A stretch of 7,547 nt of DNA from positions 1 through 7,547 of the forward strand of contig JAQQAK010000280.1 of NCBI GenBank assembly GCA_028527945.1, in the 5' to 3' direction. The translations under genes were made by a program, and so were the position numbers. How positions within the stretch are numbered: position 1 is the first letter of the stretch; every line of letters begins with the position of its first letter. Below, one piece after another: positions 1 through 6,253 of the stretch. The notes under the pieces were generated by a model. That model ran no database searches and was not told where the DNA came from. It saw only the letters and a program-made list of their open reading frames with translations. This DNA comes from Spirochaetaceae bacterium (GTDB taxonomy: Bacteria > Spirochaetota > Spirochaetia > UBA9216).

Positions 1-56
1 AAAATATTAGAGACGTAATTCCATTTCCAAGAACAGTGCATAATGCTGAATTTTAA
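1..56 (+). CDS. asnS: Asparaginyl-tRNA synthetase, C-terminal end only (partial)
   Basis: Reading from base 3, 17 codons end at TAA (54-56) and spell NIRDVIPFPRTVHNAEF. The pattern of (N)(I/V)RDVIPFPRT followed by N-A-E/S-F at the extreme C-terminus is the hallmark ending of bacterial asparaginyl-tRNA synthetase, a class II enzyme that charges tRNA-Asn in the cytoplasm. The Arg in the RDVIPFPR block belongs to the class II motif 3 region, which sits at the end of this enzyme family. Everything upstream lies outside the window, so integrity of the gene cannot be judged. Aspartyl- and lysyl-tRNA synthetases have related endings but differ in the FPRT-xxNAxF tail. The gene converges on yaiI, with 52 bp between the two stop codons. 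The identification rests on a short but very characteristic peptide. Confidence 0.82.
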   Translation, partial: NIRDVIPFPRTVHNAEF

Positions 57-82
57 TTTTCCTCTTTTATATATCTCTTGAG

Positions 83-106
83 TTTTGAAAGAACCCTTCT
101 TGAAAA
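83..106. terminator. Weak AT-rich hairpin between convergent asnS and yaiI
   Basis: The core is AAGAA (89-93), loop CCC, TTCTT (97-101). It is flanked by TTTT (83-86) and AAAA (103-106), which can pair around a mismatch and a one-base bulge. It lies exactly in the gap between two convergent stop codons, where a shared terminator is expected. The stem is short and AT-rich with no long clean T run, so this is only a candidate. Confidence 0.25.
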
Positions 107-108
107 TT

Positions 109-570
109 TTATATGTTGGCTGGCTTTAACAATTTAGTAAGTTCGCGATCAAAGGCTGCCGCAAATTTTTGAACCTCTTTGGGGCCAAAAGTCTTTTGTC
201 CTTCCGGCATAATACCGGATTCACGGAATCCTTTCATTAAATCTCTTACAGACAGCCTTTCACGGATATTTTCTGTTGTAAATTGATCTCCCCTGTCATT
301 TATTACGATAACATCTTTATCTATAAGCTCCGACGCCAGGGGGATATCTCTTGTAACAGCCAAGTCTCCTGCAATTGAGGAGTCAATTATAAACTGGTCT
401 GCTACCCCCTCACCTTTTTCAACCACAACCATTTCGACCATTTCATTTTCTGTAAATGGAATCTTACGGTTCGCCGCAAAGACAGTCTTAACCTTACGTT
501 TTAAGGCTGCCTTGGCTATAATTTCCCTAACTTTTTGGGGGCATGAATCTGCGTCAACGAATATTGTCAT
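109..570 (-). CDS. yaiI: UPF0178 (DUF188) family protein, YaiI/YqxD-like
   Basis: The product has 153 residues, the usual size for this family. The N-terminus MTIFVDADSCP matches the family signature (V-D-A-D-x-C-P), followed by GVADQFI (55-61), AGDLAVTRDIPLA (67-79) and NIRERLSVRDLM (101-112). The family is structurally related to PIN/NYN-type nuclease folds, and the conserved acidic residues are all present (D6, D8, D58, D69, D75). Its biochemical role has not been firmly established, so nuclease activity is only inferred from fold. The ATG at 570 overlaps the manA stop codon (ATGA, 4 bp), and no good Shine-Dalgarno sequence precedes it, which points to translational coupling with manA. It is the last gene of the yqfB-manA-yaiI run. 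Its base composition looks somewhat more GC-rich than manA, by eye only. Confidence 0.88.
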   Translation of the reverse strand: MTIFVDADSCPQKVREIIAKAALKRKVKTVFAANRKIPFTENEMVEMVVVEKGEGVADQFIIDSSIAGDLAVTRDIPLASELIDKDVIVINDRGDQFTTENIRERLSVRDLMKGFRESGIMPEGQKTFGPKEVQKFAAAFDRELTKLLKPANI

Positions 571-1778
571 ACAGGAACAGCTGCCCGGTACAAAAGACCG
601 GCTCCTTCTATGTAAAGATTTGCAGAAAAATCGGCAAAGGCAGCCTCTCCTTTTTTCAAAGTTACAACTGAACCTTCTTCTGACATATCATTTAATTCAA
701 CTTCCCCTTCAAGGCATATAAACATTGAAGGAAGTTTTGAAATATTAGAACTCTCTGCTAATTTATAAGACTCTTTATCAAGCTTTATTTTAGATAAAAT
801 GAATTCTTTCGCTTCAGTTTTATAAACAGATTCGTATTTATTAACAGCTTCAGGCTTCAATATTTCTGGCTCAACTGAATGAAAATTAAGAACAGACAAA
901 AGCTCTTTAACGTCTATATATTTGGGAGTTAATCCACCACGAAGAACATTATCAGAGTTAGCCATTATTTCAATGCCTATACCTTCAAGATAAGCGTGGA
1001 GCTCTCCAGAGGAGAGATACATTGCTTCTCCAGGGTTCAAAGTTACTATATTTAAGTATAAAGGACTTATAATACCAATATCATCAGGGTAAATTTCCGA
1101 AAATCTTTTCATCCATTCTTTTTGTAAGCCTGAAAAACCATCTCTTTCACATAAAGATAGAGCATTTTCTATAAGATTTTTCCTCTGCTCATCTTTAAGA
1201 TTCATTAATGTTCGAAAAAAGTTTTCAAGTACAGCAGAATTATTATTCTTTAATTCTTCTATGCTATTTTTCAACTCCGGTATAGCAATTTTTGAAAAAT
1301 CTTCTTCTATTTGAGAAAGGCTTCTAAAGCCTCGCATAGCCTTAAAGCTACTTAAAGCACAAATAAGCTCAGGCTTATGATTACTATCCTTGTAATTTCG
1401 GTTAAAAGCTGTAAGAGGAACTCCTTCATCATTCTCTCTTTTAAATCCTTCTGCTGCCTGATTTAAATTAGGATGAGCCTGAATAGACAATGGACTGTCA
1501 GCAGCAAGCACCTTAAAGAGATATGGCAGGTTATTTCCAATTTTTTTTACAGTTTCAGCTCCAAGAGTTTTTTCAGGATTTTCATTCAAATAAAAATCTA
1601 CTCTCTTTTTTTCTCCATTTGAGAGAATAATATTTGATGGAGCCTTTGGATGAGCGCCCATCCATAATTCAGCCATTGGTTCTTTCTCAGGGTTTTCAAA
1701 ATCAAGATATTCAGGAATTAATAAGGCAGAACCCCAAGCGTATTTTTGAATAGTGTTTGAAGTTTTAAAAATCGCCAT
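567..1778 (-). CDS. manA: Mannose-6-phosphate isomerase, type I
   Basis: This cytoplasmic zinc enzyme interconverts mannose-6-phosphate and fructose-6-phosphate. It feeds mannose into glycolysis or supplies mannose-6-phosphate for glycan precursors. At 403 residues it fits the type I family (E. coli ManA is about 390). Family motifs visible are QKYAWGS (11-17), MAELWMGAHP (35-44), SIQAHPNLN (98-106), the HKPE segment (134-137) and LSSGELHAYLEG (255-266). The expected metal ligands are all present: Q100, H102, E137 and H261. The catalytic-type Arg is in NVLRGGLTPK (R280). The C-terminal third is a second cupin-like domain with normal length. The start is ATG at 1778, with only a weak ribosome binding site, 44 bp downstream of the yqfB stop. 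The gene probably shares a transcript with yqfB and is translationally coupled to yaiI. No broken or missing segment is seen. Confidence 0.95.
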   Translation of the reverse strand: MAIFKTSNTIQKYAWGSALLIPEYLDFENPEKEPMAELWMGAHPKAPSNIILSNGEKKRVDFYLNENPEKTLGAETVKKIGNNLPYLFKVLAADSPLSIQAHPNLNQAAEGFKRENDEGVPLTAFNRNYKDSNHKPELICALSSFKAMRGFRSLSQIEEDFSKIAIPELKNSIEELKNNNSAVLENFFRTLMNLKDEQRKNLIENALSLCERDGFSGLQKEWMKRFSEIYPDDIGIISPLYLNIVTLNPGEAMYLSSGELHAYLEGIGIEIMANSDNVLRGGLTPKYIDVKELLSVLNFHSVEPEILKPEAVNKYESVYKTEAKEFILSKIKLDKESYKLAESSNISKLPSMFICLEGEVELNDMSEEGSVVTLKKGEAAFADFSANLYIEGAGLLYRAAVPV

Positions 1779-1791
1779 ACATAATTCTACA

Positions 1792-1815
1792 ATATAGATT
1801 AAGATGTTTCTATAT
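1792..1815 (-). promoter_or_regulatory. Small AT-rich hairpin in the yqfB-manA gap
   Basis: On the transcript strand a perfect 7 bp inverted repeat, ATATAGA and TCTATAT with a 10 nt loop, lies between the yqfB stop and the manA start. It ends about 13 nt before the manA ATG. It could modulate manA translation or be a processing site. It has only one G-C pair, and in this AT-rich DNA it may be chance. Confidence 0.2.
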
Positions 1816-1822
1816 AAATTTT

Positions 1823-2137
1823 TTACATCTTTCTAAAAGTAATTACATAAAGAGAATCTGTATCAGGATAAATTTCTCGAATCAACTTTTTCAATTTTGT
1901 AAGTGTCATATATTCCTGTAAAGCATGTTTTTTATTTATTTCATTAAAACTTATTTTTTCAACTTTTTCAATTTTTATAACACATACTTTGCGATCTGTT
2001 TCTAACACATGAACATCTACCATACTTCCCGGAAGATAATGACTTTCAGATTCATCCCGAATAGTTATGGTCTTTTGCCCCTTCTCTACAAAGGGAATTA
2101 GCCATTCAAAAAAAGTTATTTTAGTTGGGGTTTCCAT
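1823..2137 (-). CDS. yqfB: YqfB-like N4-acetylcytidine amidohydrolase (ASCH domain)
   Basis: The 104-residue product matches the E. coli YqfB family (about 103 residues) end to end. Shared blocks are ITFFEWL (7-13), a KTITIRDESESH block (22-33), KHALQEYMTLTKLKK (70-84) and IYPDTDSLYVITF (89-101). E. coli YqfB hydrolyses N4-acetylcytidine to cytidine and acetate and has an ASCH fold. From memory, its catalytic residues are a Lys and a Thr in the KTIT segment (here K22 and T25) and a Glu in the KHAEQE segment. Here that segment reads KHALQE, so the position aligned with the Glu appears to be L73, while the nearby E75 is kept; activity is therefore uncertain. The start is ATG at 2137 behind a strong AGGAGA site (2146-2151, 8 nt spacing). 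It is the first gene of the manA cluster and divergent from pfp. Confidence 0.85.
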   Translation of the reverse strand: METPTKITFFEWLIPFVEKGQKTITIRDESESHYLPGSMVDVHVLETDRKVCVIKIEKVEKISFNEINKKHALQEYMTLTKLKKLIREIYPDTDSLYVITFRKM

Positions 2138-2199
2138 AATAAAAATCTCCTACGAGAAGGCAGTATAACTATAAGTAAATAACAAAGCTATCACTATTC

Positions 2200-2228
2200 T
2201 TGTGCAGTTTTCATATTTTTTATATATT
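2200..2228 (+). promoter_or_regulatory. Candidate pfp promoter
   Basis: TTGTGC (2200-2205) and TATATT (2223-2228) are separated by 17 bp and lie 38 bp before the pfp ATG. The -10 box matches the consensus at 5 of 6 positions but the -35 box at only 3 of 6. The rest of the 128 bp divergent spacer (2138-2265) shows no clear operator or riboswitch. On the minus strand TATACT (2162-2167) is a possible -10 for yqfB, but it has no convincing -35. Confidence 0.35.
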
Positions 2229-2265
2229 GATTTTATAGTAAACAATTTTAAGGGAGATTTATCTA

Positions 2266-3921
2266 ATGACCGTGTCAACACTTCAAAAAGACCGATATAA
2301 TTACAAACCACATATGCCGCAGATTCTAAAAAAAGATGTTAAAAGCATAAACATCAATAAGGGAAACGCAACAGAATCAGTATCTGACAGAACAGAATTG
2401 AAACAAATGTTCCCCAAGACTTATGGAATGCCAGTTGCGACTCTATCTGAAAATGAAAATCCGGCAGCAGGAAATAAAATAAACGTAGGTGTAGTTCTTT
2501 CCGGAGGACAGGCTCCCGGCGGTCATAATGTTATTGCTGGACTTTTTGATGGAATCAAAGCAGGAAATCCTGAATCAAAGCTTTATGGATTTCTTGGAGG
2601 GCCAGCAGGGCTTATTGAAGACAAAAAGATTGAAATTACACCAGAATACCTTGATGAATACCGAAATACAGGCGGATTTGATATCATTGGCTCAGGAAGA
2701 ACAAAGCTTGAAACCACTGAACAATTTGATTCAAGCCTTGATGTTTGTAAAAAAAATGGAATATCAGCAGTTGTTATTATCGGTGGTGATGATTCAAATA
2801 CAAATGCGGCCATGCTTGCAGAATATTTTGCTTCCAAAGATGCTGGCGTTCAGGTTATAGGATGCCCTAAAACAATTGACGGCGACCTTAAGAACGAACA
2901 CATTGAAACATCTTTTGGATTCGATACTGCAACAAAAACTTTTTCAGAACTTGTAGGAAACATTGAAAGAGATGCTAACTCTGCAAAAAAATACTGGCAC
3001 TTTATCAAGCTTATGGGGCGTTCAGCTTCACATATTGCCCTTGAGTGTGCTCTTCAAACTCAGCCTAATTACACAGTAATTTCAGAAGAAGTTGAAGAAA
3101 AGAAAACCAGCCTCACAGAAATTGTTAATGATATCACTGATGTAATTGTAAAAAGAGCAAATAATAGTGAAAACTTTGGTGTTGTTCTTGTCCCAGAAGG
3201 CCTTATTGAGTTTATTCCTGAAATGGGTGTTCTTATAAGTGAACTTAATAACCTTCTTGCTGAAAAAGAAGAATACTATAATACATTAACAACCTTTGAA
3301 GATCAGTCAGAATTTATTAACAAAAATCTCTCTAAAGATTCATCTTATGTTTTCTCTGCTCTTCCTAATAACATTCAGCGACAGCTTCTTATGGACAGAG
3401 ATCCACATGGAAATGTTCAGGTTTCAAGAATTGAAACAGAGATGCTTCTGATAGAAATGGTTGAAGATAAATTAAAAGAATTAAAGACTGAAGGAAAATA
3501 TAATGGCAGTTTCAGTCACCAGCATCACTTTTTTGGTTATGAAGGACGTTGTGCTTTTCCTTCAAACTTTGACTCAGATTACTGCTACTCTCTAGGTTAT
3601 ACAGCATTTACACTTATCGCAAACGGTCTTACAGGCTATATGTCTTCTGTAAAAAATCTTTCAAAACCTGCTTCAGAATGGGTCCCAGGCGGAATACCTG
3701 TAACAATGATGATGAACCTTGAAATAAGACATGGTAAAAATAAACCAGTTATTAAAAAGGCTCTTGTAGAGCTTGATGGAAAACCTTTCAAGACTTTTGC
3801 TGCAAATCGTGATGAATGGGCAATTAAAACAAGTTTCAGATATCCTGGAGCTATTCAGTACTATGGTCCAGATGAAGTTTGTAATGCTCCAACTATTACA
3901 CTTTCTCTTGAAAAAGAATAA
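2266..3921 (+). CDS. pfp: Pyrophosphate--fructose-6-phosphate 1-phosphotransferase, long form
   Basis: This cytoplasmic glycolytic enzyme reversibly phosphorylates fructose-6-phosphate to fructose-1,6-bisphosphate using pyrophosphate instead of ATP. The glycine-rich phosphate site is VVLSGGQAPGGHN (76-88), with GFLGGPAGL at 108-116. IIGGDDSNTNA (171-181) carries the second Asp (D176) that marks PPi-dependent enzymes, where ATP enzymes have Gly. PKTIDGDLKN (201-210) has K202, also typical of PPi use, and the catalytic base D205. MGRSASH (250-256) and VLVPEGLIEF (307-316) bind the sugar phosphate, and FFGYEGRCAFPSNFD (422-436) is typical of the long clade. The 551-residue length matches the long PFPs of spirochaetes and plants. 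The ATG at 2266 follows AGGGAG (2251-2256) with 9 nt spacing. The gene is a single unit ending in a strong hairpin. Confidence 0.96.
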   Translation: MTVSTLQKDRYNYKPHMPQILKKDVKSININKGNATESVSDRTELKQMFPKTYGMPVATLSENENPAAGNKINVGVVLSGGQAPGGHNVIAGLFDGIKAGNPESKLYGFLGGPAGLIEDKKIEITPEYLDEYRNTGGFDIIGSGRTKLETTEQFDSSLDVCKKNGISAVVIIGGDDSNTNAAMLAEYFASKDAGVQVIGCPKTIDGDLKNEHIETSFGFDTATKTFSELVGNIERDANSAKKYWHFIKLMGRSASHIALECALQTQPNYTVISEEVEEKKTSLTEIVNDITDVIVKRANNSENFGVVLVPEGLIEFIPEMGVLISELNNLLAEKEEYYNTLTTFEDQSEFINKNLSKDSSYVFSALPNNIQRQLLMDRDPHGNVQVSRIETEMLLIEMVEDKLKELKTEGKYNGSFSHQHHFFGYEGRCAFPSNFDSDYCYSLGYTAFTLIANGLTGYMSSVKNLSKPASEWVPGGIPVTMMMNLEIRHGKNKPVIKKALVELDGKPFKTFAANRDEWAIKTSFRYPGAIQYYGPDEVCNAPTITLSLEKE

Positions 3922-3934
3922 TCTTTAGAAAAAG

Positions 3935-3971
3935 AAAAAAGCCCGGTTATAATTTAAAACCGGGCTTTTTT
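3935..3971. terminator. Bidirectional intrinsic terminator between pfp and the CHR genes
   Basis: A perfect stem pairs GCCCGGTT (3941-3948) with AACCGGGC (3958-3965) around a 9 nt loop. It is flanked by six A (3935-3940) and six T (3966-3971). The GC-rich stem plus a T tract on either strand makes it a rho-independent terminator in both directions. It lies 13 bp after the pfp stop and 15 bp beyond the stop codon of the converging CHR gene, so it serves both. Confidence 0.93.
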
Positions 3972-3986
3972 AGTATTAGAGCCTCA

Positions 3987-4532
3987 TTAAAGAAAAATAA
4001 TTCCTGCCACAGCACATAAACCAAGAACTATAATTGGATGTATTTTTTTCCATGGATTTCTTAAAATTAAAAAAGACAAAACACTTATTATGGCCGGTAT
4101 TAATCTGAAAGATCTTAGCCCATCTGGAAACATTACCATTCTTGCAATTACAAACACAGCAGAAGCTATTAAAGCAGCTGCTACAGGCCTTATTCCAGAA
4201 AAGATTCTTTTTCTCCAAATATTATCCTGAAACTTTAAGAGAAAACCTGCTACTATCATTACAATAACAAGAGAAGGCGCTACCAATCCAAGGCTGGCTG
4301 ACAGCCCTCCTAAAAATCCTGCAGCTTTATATCCAATATAAGTAGCAGAATTTATTCCTACAGCACCTGGTGTAACCTGAGCTACAGCGATTATATCTGT
4401 AAATTCCTGTAATGTTATCCATTCATAGTGAGTTACAGCTTCAGCCTGAATCAGCGGAAGCATAGCAAAACCACCACCTACGGTTAAAAGTCCTATTCGA
4501 GCAAAAGAAAAAAAGAGTGTTATATATATCAT
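3987..4532 (-). CDS. Chromate transporter (CHR) short protein, second of the pair
   Basis: This 181-residue, very hydrophobic membrane protein corresponds to one CHR domain (about six membrane segments). It carries both family signatures: LTVGGGFAMLP (16-26) and AVAQVTPGAVGINSA (49-63), followed by IGYKAAG (66-72), with a further GIRPVAAAL segment at 113-121. In long ChrA proteins two such domains are fused; here they are separate neighbouring genes, as in Bacillus-type short CHR pairs, where both proteins are needed together. The family moves chromate, probably by exchange, but the natural substrate in this organism is unknown. The ATG at 4532 overlaps the stop of the upstream CHR gene by 4 bp (ATGA), and no clear ribosome binding site is visible, which implies translational coupling and equal expression. 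It is the last gene of the operon. Confidence 0.9.
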   Translation of the reverse strand: MIYITLFFSFARIGLLTVGGGFAMLPLIQAEAVTHYEWITLQEFTDIIAVAQVTPGAVGINSATYIGYKAAGFLGGLSASLGLVAPSLVIVMIVAGFLLKFQDNIWRKRIFSGIRPVAAALIASAVFVIARMVMFPDGLRSFRLIPAIISVLSFLILRNPWKKIHPIIVLGLCAVAGIIFL

Positions 4533-5098
4533 AATTTTTCGCTTTTAAACGGTTTATCAAAACGTCCACCAAGAAGAAGCCCTGAAAGAGCCCCTGCTAT
4601 TATAATCCAGAATGGATGGATACTCGAAAAGATCAGTAATATTCCAGCGATAATAAGAATGAAATAACTGAAAACGGATTTAAGAGCTCCCTTCGCTATC
4701 TTTAGAAGCGAATTAAACATCAAGGCAACAACCCCGGCGCGAAGCCCCATAAAAGCTTTTTTTACAATGGCAAGATCACTAATCTTACCAAGAAATGCCG
4801 CTATTACTGTTAAAATGATAATTGATGGAGAAATAAATCCTAAAACAGCGAATAAGCTCCCGATTCTTCCACCAAGCCTGTACCCCATCAATACAGAAGC
4901 ATTAACACCTATTATACCCGGAAAAGACTGTGCAAGCGCATAATCATCAAGTATTTCCTTGTCGCTAAGATAGCCACCACGTTCTTTAAGTTCTTTTTCT
5001 ACCATAGGAAGCATTGCGTAGCCTCCCCCAAAAGTAAACAGACTTATTACAAAAAAACGACTAAAAATTCGCGCGTTATTAATTTTAAGTGATTCCAT
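4529..5098 (-). CDS. Chromate transporter (CHR) short protein, first of the pair
   Basis: This 189-residue integral membrane protein consists of one CHR domain. Signatures are FTFGGGYAMLPMVEKEL (21-37), ALAQSFPGIIGVNAS (54-68), MGYRLGG (71-77) and GLRAGVVAL (118-126). Several long hydrophobic stretches follow, notably 82-103 and 141-176. It is a different sequence from its downstream partner, so this is an old duplicated half rather than a recent copy; the two presumably form a heterodimer equivalent to one long ChrA. The start at ATG 5098 puts the GGGYAMLP motif at the usual distance from the N-terminus. The best upstream AGG is about 13 nt from the ATG, so the ribosome binding site is poor. 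The gene begins 17 bp after the stop of the DHH phosphoesterase, which indicates one operon. Confidence 0.9.
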   Translation of the reverse strand: MESLKINNARIFSRFFVISLFTFGGGYAMLPMVEKELKERGGYLSDKEILDDYALAQSFPGIIGVNASVLMGYRLGGRIGSLFAVLGFISPSIIILTVIAAFLGKISDLAIVKKAFMGLRAGVVALMFNSLLKIAKGALKSVFSYFILIIAGILLIFSSIHPFWIIIAGALSGLLLGGRFDKPFKSEKL

Positions 5099-5115
5099 GA
5101 ATTATTGTCTTATGC

Positions 5116-6033
5116 CTAAATAATATTTAACTGAGTTACAATATCTTCAATAATCTCATCAGCATCTTCTATAGGAACCTGGCATGTTCCAACACGTTTA
5201 TGTCCACCGCCACCATATTCAAGCATCAAAGAACCAACATCTACAGTAGCAGTCTTATTAATTATGCTGTATCCACATGTAATTACAATATTCTGCCTTT
5301 TAAAACCCCACATAATCTGCATAGAAACATTAGCGTTTGGAAAAAGACTGTATAAAAGAAATCTGTTTCCAGTATAAATTTCATCCTGATTACGCAAATC
5401 AGTTACAACAACATTTCCTTGCATTTTACTGTTTTGAGATAGCATATCTCTAAACAGTTTATCCTGCTCAAAATATCTTGTTGTACGCTCTTTTATATCT
5501 TGTATTTCAAGAATTTCTTCAGCTGTTTTTGTACGGCAATAATCAATCATATCCAGCATCAAAGCATAATTACTAATTCTGTAATCCTTATATCTGCCAA
5601 GTCCTGTTCTTGGATCCATAATAAAAGATAATAGTTCCCATCCTTCAGGCATAAGAATTTCTTCTTTTGAAAACCTTGCAGAATCTGCTTTATCTACTGC
5701 TATGACAAGATCATCTAAATGCTGATTTTTAAAATGATCTAAACCGCCATAATATTCGTAAACAACTCTTGCGGCACTAGGAGCTGAAGGTTCACTTTTT
5801 CCTTCATAATCACCGAACGCTTTACGTTCAAGTTCACTTGAATGGTGATCAAACCATAGTCCACAACCAGGGACAAATGGGATATTAGCAAGAATATCGT
5901 CAGATGTAATTTCAATTTTTCCATCTTGTATATCTTTTGGGTGTACAAACTTTATATCATCGATTATCGCCTGTTCCTTCAGGATCGCGGCGCATCCTAA
6001 TCCGTCAAAATCTGATCTTGTTACCAATCTCAT
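5116..6033 (-). CDS. DHH/DHHA1 family phosphoesterase
   Basis: This 305-residue soluble protein has no signal peptide. Motif I is the N-terminal SDFDGLG (D8, D10). Motif III is LWFDHHSSE (59-67: D62, H63, H64), which names the family. VIAVDKADSAR (110-120) supplies the fourth acidic site (D114, D117), and GGGGHKRVGT (274-283) is the DHHA1 substrate-binding signature. DHH/DHHA1 proteins are metal-dependent phosphoesterases that include oligoribonucleases and pAp phosphatases (NrnA type), cyclic dinucleotide phosphodiesterases and exopolyphosphatase-like proteins. The sequence alone does not say which applies here. It lacks the PAS, GGDEF and membrane segments of GdpP and the large extra domains of RecJ. 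The ATG at 6033 follows AAGGAGA (6039-6045) with 5 nt spacing, a strong site. It leads the operon with the two CHR genes. Confidence 0.88.
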   Translation of the reverse strand: MRLVTRSDFDGLGCAAILKEQAIIDDIKFVHPKDIQDGKIEITSDDILANIPFVPGCGLWFDHHSSELERKAFGDYEGKSEPSAPSAARVVYEYYGGLDHFKNQHLDDLVIAVDKADSARFSKEEILMPEGWELLSFIMDPRTGLGRYKDYRISNYALMLDMIDYCRTKTAEEILEIQDIKERTTRYFEQDKLFRDMLSQNSKMQGNVVVTDLRNQDEIYTGNRFLLYSLFPNANVSMQIMWGFKRQNIVITCGYSIINKTATVDVGSLMLEYGGGGHKRVGTCQVPIEDADEIIEDIVTQLNII

Positions 6034-6076
6034 TTGATTCTCCTTACAACCTATATTAAATTATGAGAACTTAATT

Positions 6077-6106
6077 ATTTTATCATGACAAGAAGAAAAA
6101 ACTCAA
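6077..6106 (-). promoter_or_regulatory. Candidate promoter of the DHH-CHR operon
   Basis: On the minus strand TTGAGT (6101-6106) is followed after 18 bp by TAAAAT (6077-6082). A TGA triplet directly before the latter makes an extended -10. The -10 box matches at 5 of 6 positions and the -35 at 4 of 6. Its distance from the ATG at 6033 gives a leader of roughly 35 nt. Confidence 0.4.
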
Positions 6107-6174
6107 TTCCTGTCTGTTTTAAAGTTTTCCCCATACTATTTTAATATTAGTAAAAGCGTTATTATTACTCAATG

Positions 6175-6189
6175 ATATTATTATAATAT
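6175..6189. repeat. AT-only inverted repeat upstream of the dCMP deaminase promoter
   Basis: ATATTAT (6175-6181) and ATAATAT (6183-6189) form a perfect 7+1+7 inverted repeat ending 8 bp before the -35 box at 6198. Two further outer pairs (6172-6173 with 6191-6192) can form beyond one mismatch. It could be an operator or an AT-rich upstream promoter element. Because it contains only A and T, chance is a real alternative. Confidence 0.25.
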
Positions 6190-6197
6190 TATAACTT

Positions 6198-6226
6198 TTG
6201 TCAAAAATCGATTATTTTTGTATTTT
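6198..6226 (+). promoter_or_regulatory. Candidate promoter of the dCMP deaminase gene
   Basis: TTGTCA (6198-6203, 5 of 6 to consensus) and TATTTT (6221-6226, 4 of 6) are spaced by exactly 17 bp and preceded by a very AT-rich stretch. Transcription would begin near 6233, leaving a leader of about 20 nt before the ATG at 6254. Confidence 0.5.
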
Positions 6227-6243
6227 CTTTTATTATTATGATT

Positions 6244-6247
6244 GGAG
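6244..6247 (+). promoter_or_regulatory. Ribosome binding site that fixes the dCMP deaminase start
   Basis: GGAG (6244-6247) lies 6 nt before ATG 6254. An in-frame TTG at 6242-6244 overlaps this site, so it cannot sensibly be the start. The predicted protein therefore begins at ATG 6254, four residues shorter than the maximal open frame. Confidence 0.8.
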
Positions 6248-6253
6248 TTTTTT

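Noticed and set aside
512..721. Plus-strand open frame of 69 codons over the yaiI/manA junction
   Set aside because: It lies entirely antisense to two well-supported genes, has low-complexity Leu/Gln-rich translation and no ribosome binding site.
2138..2265. Possible riboswitch or leader RNA between yqfB and pfp
   Set aside because: The spacer is short and AT-rich without stable stems or a recognisable aptamer; only promoter-like boxes and ribosome binding sites could be seen.
2528..2860. Open frames on both strands inside pfp (2528-2860 plus, 2583-2837 minus)
   Set aside because: They overlap the conserved catalytic region of pfp and show no family motifs; they are frame shadows.
3976..4218. 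Minus-strand Cys- and Phe-rich frame overlapping the second CHR gene
   Set aside because: Out-of-frame shadow of a membrane protein gene whose own frame carries clear CHR motifs.
5739..5948. Minus-strand 69-codon frame inside the DHH phosphoesterase gene
   Set aside because: Alternate frame over the DHH motif region, with no independent start signal.
6175..6195. AT-rich repeats considered as a CRISPR, origin or insertion-site signature
   Set aside because: There are no repeated spacers, no DnaA-box cluster, no terminal inverted repeats with a transposase, and no target duplication.
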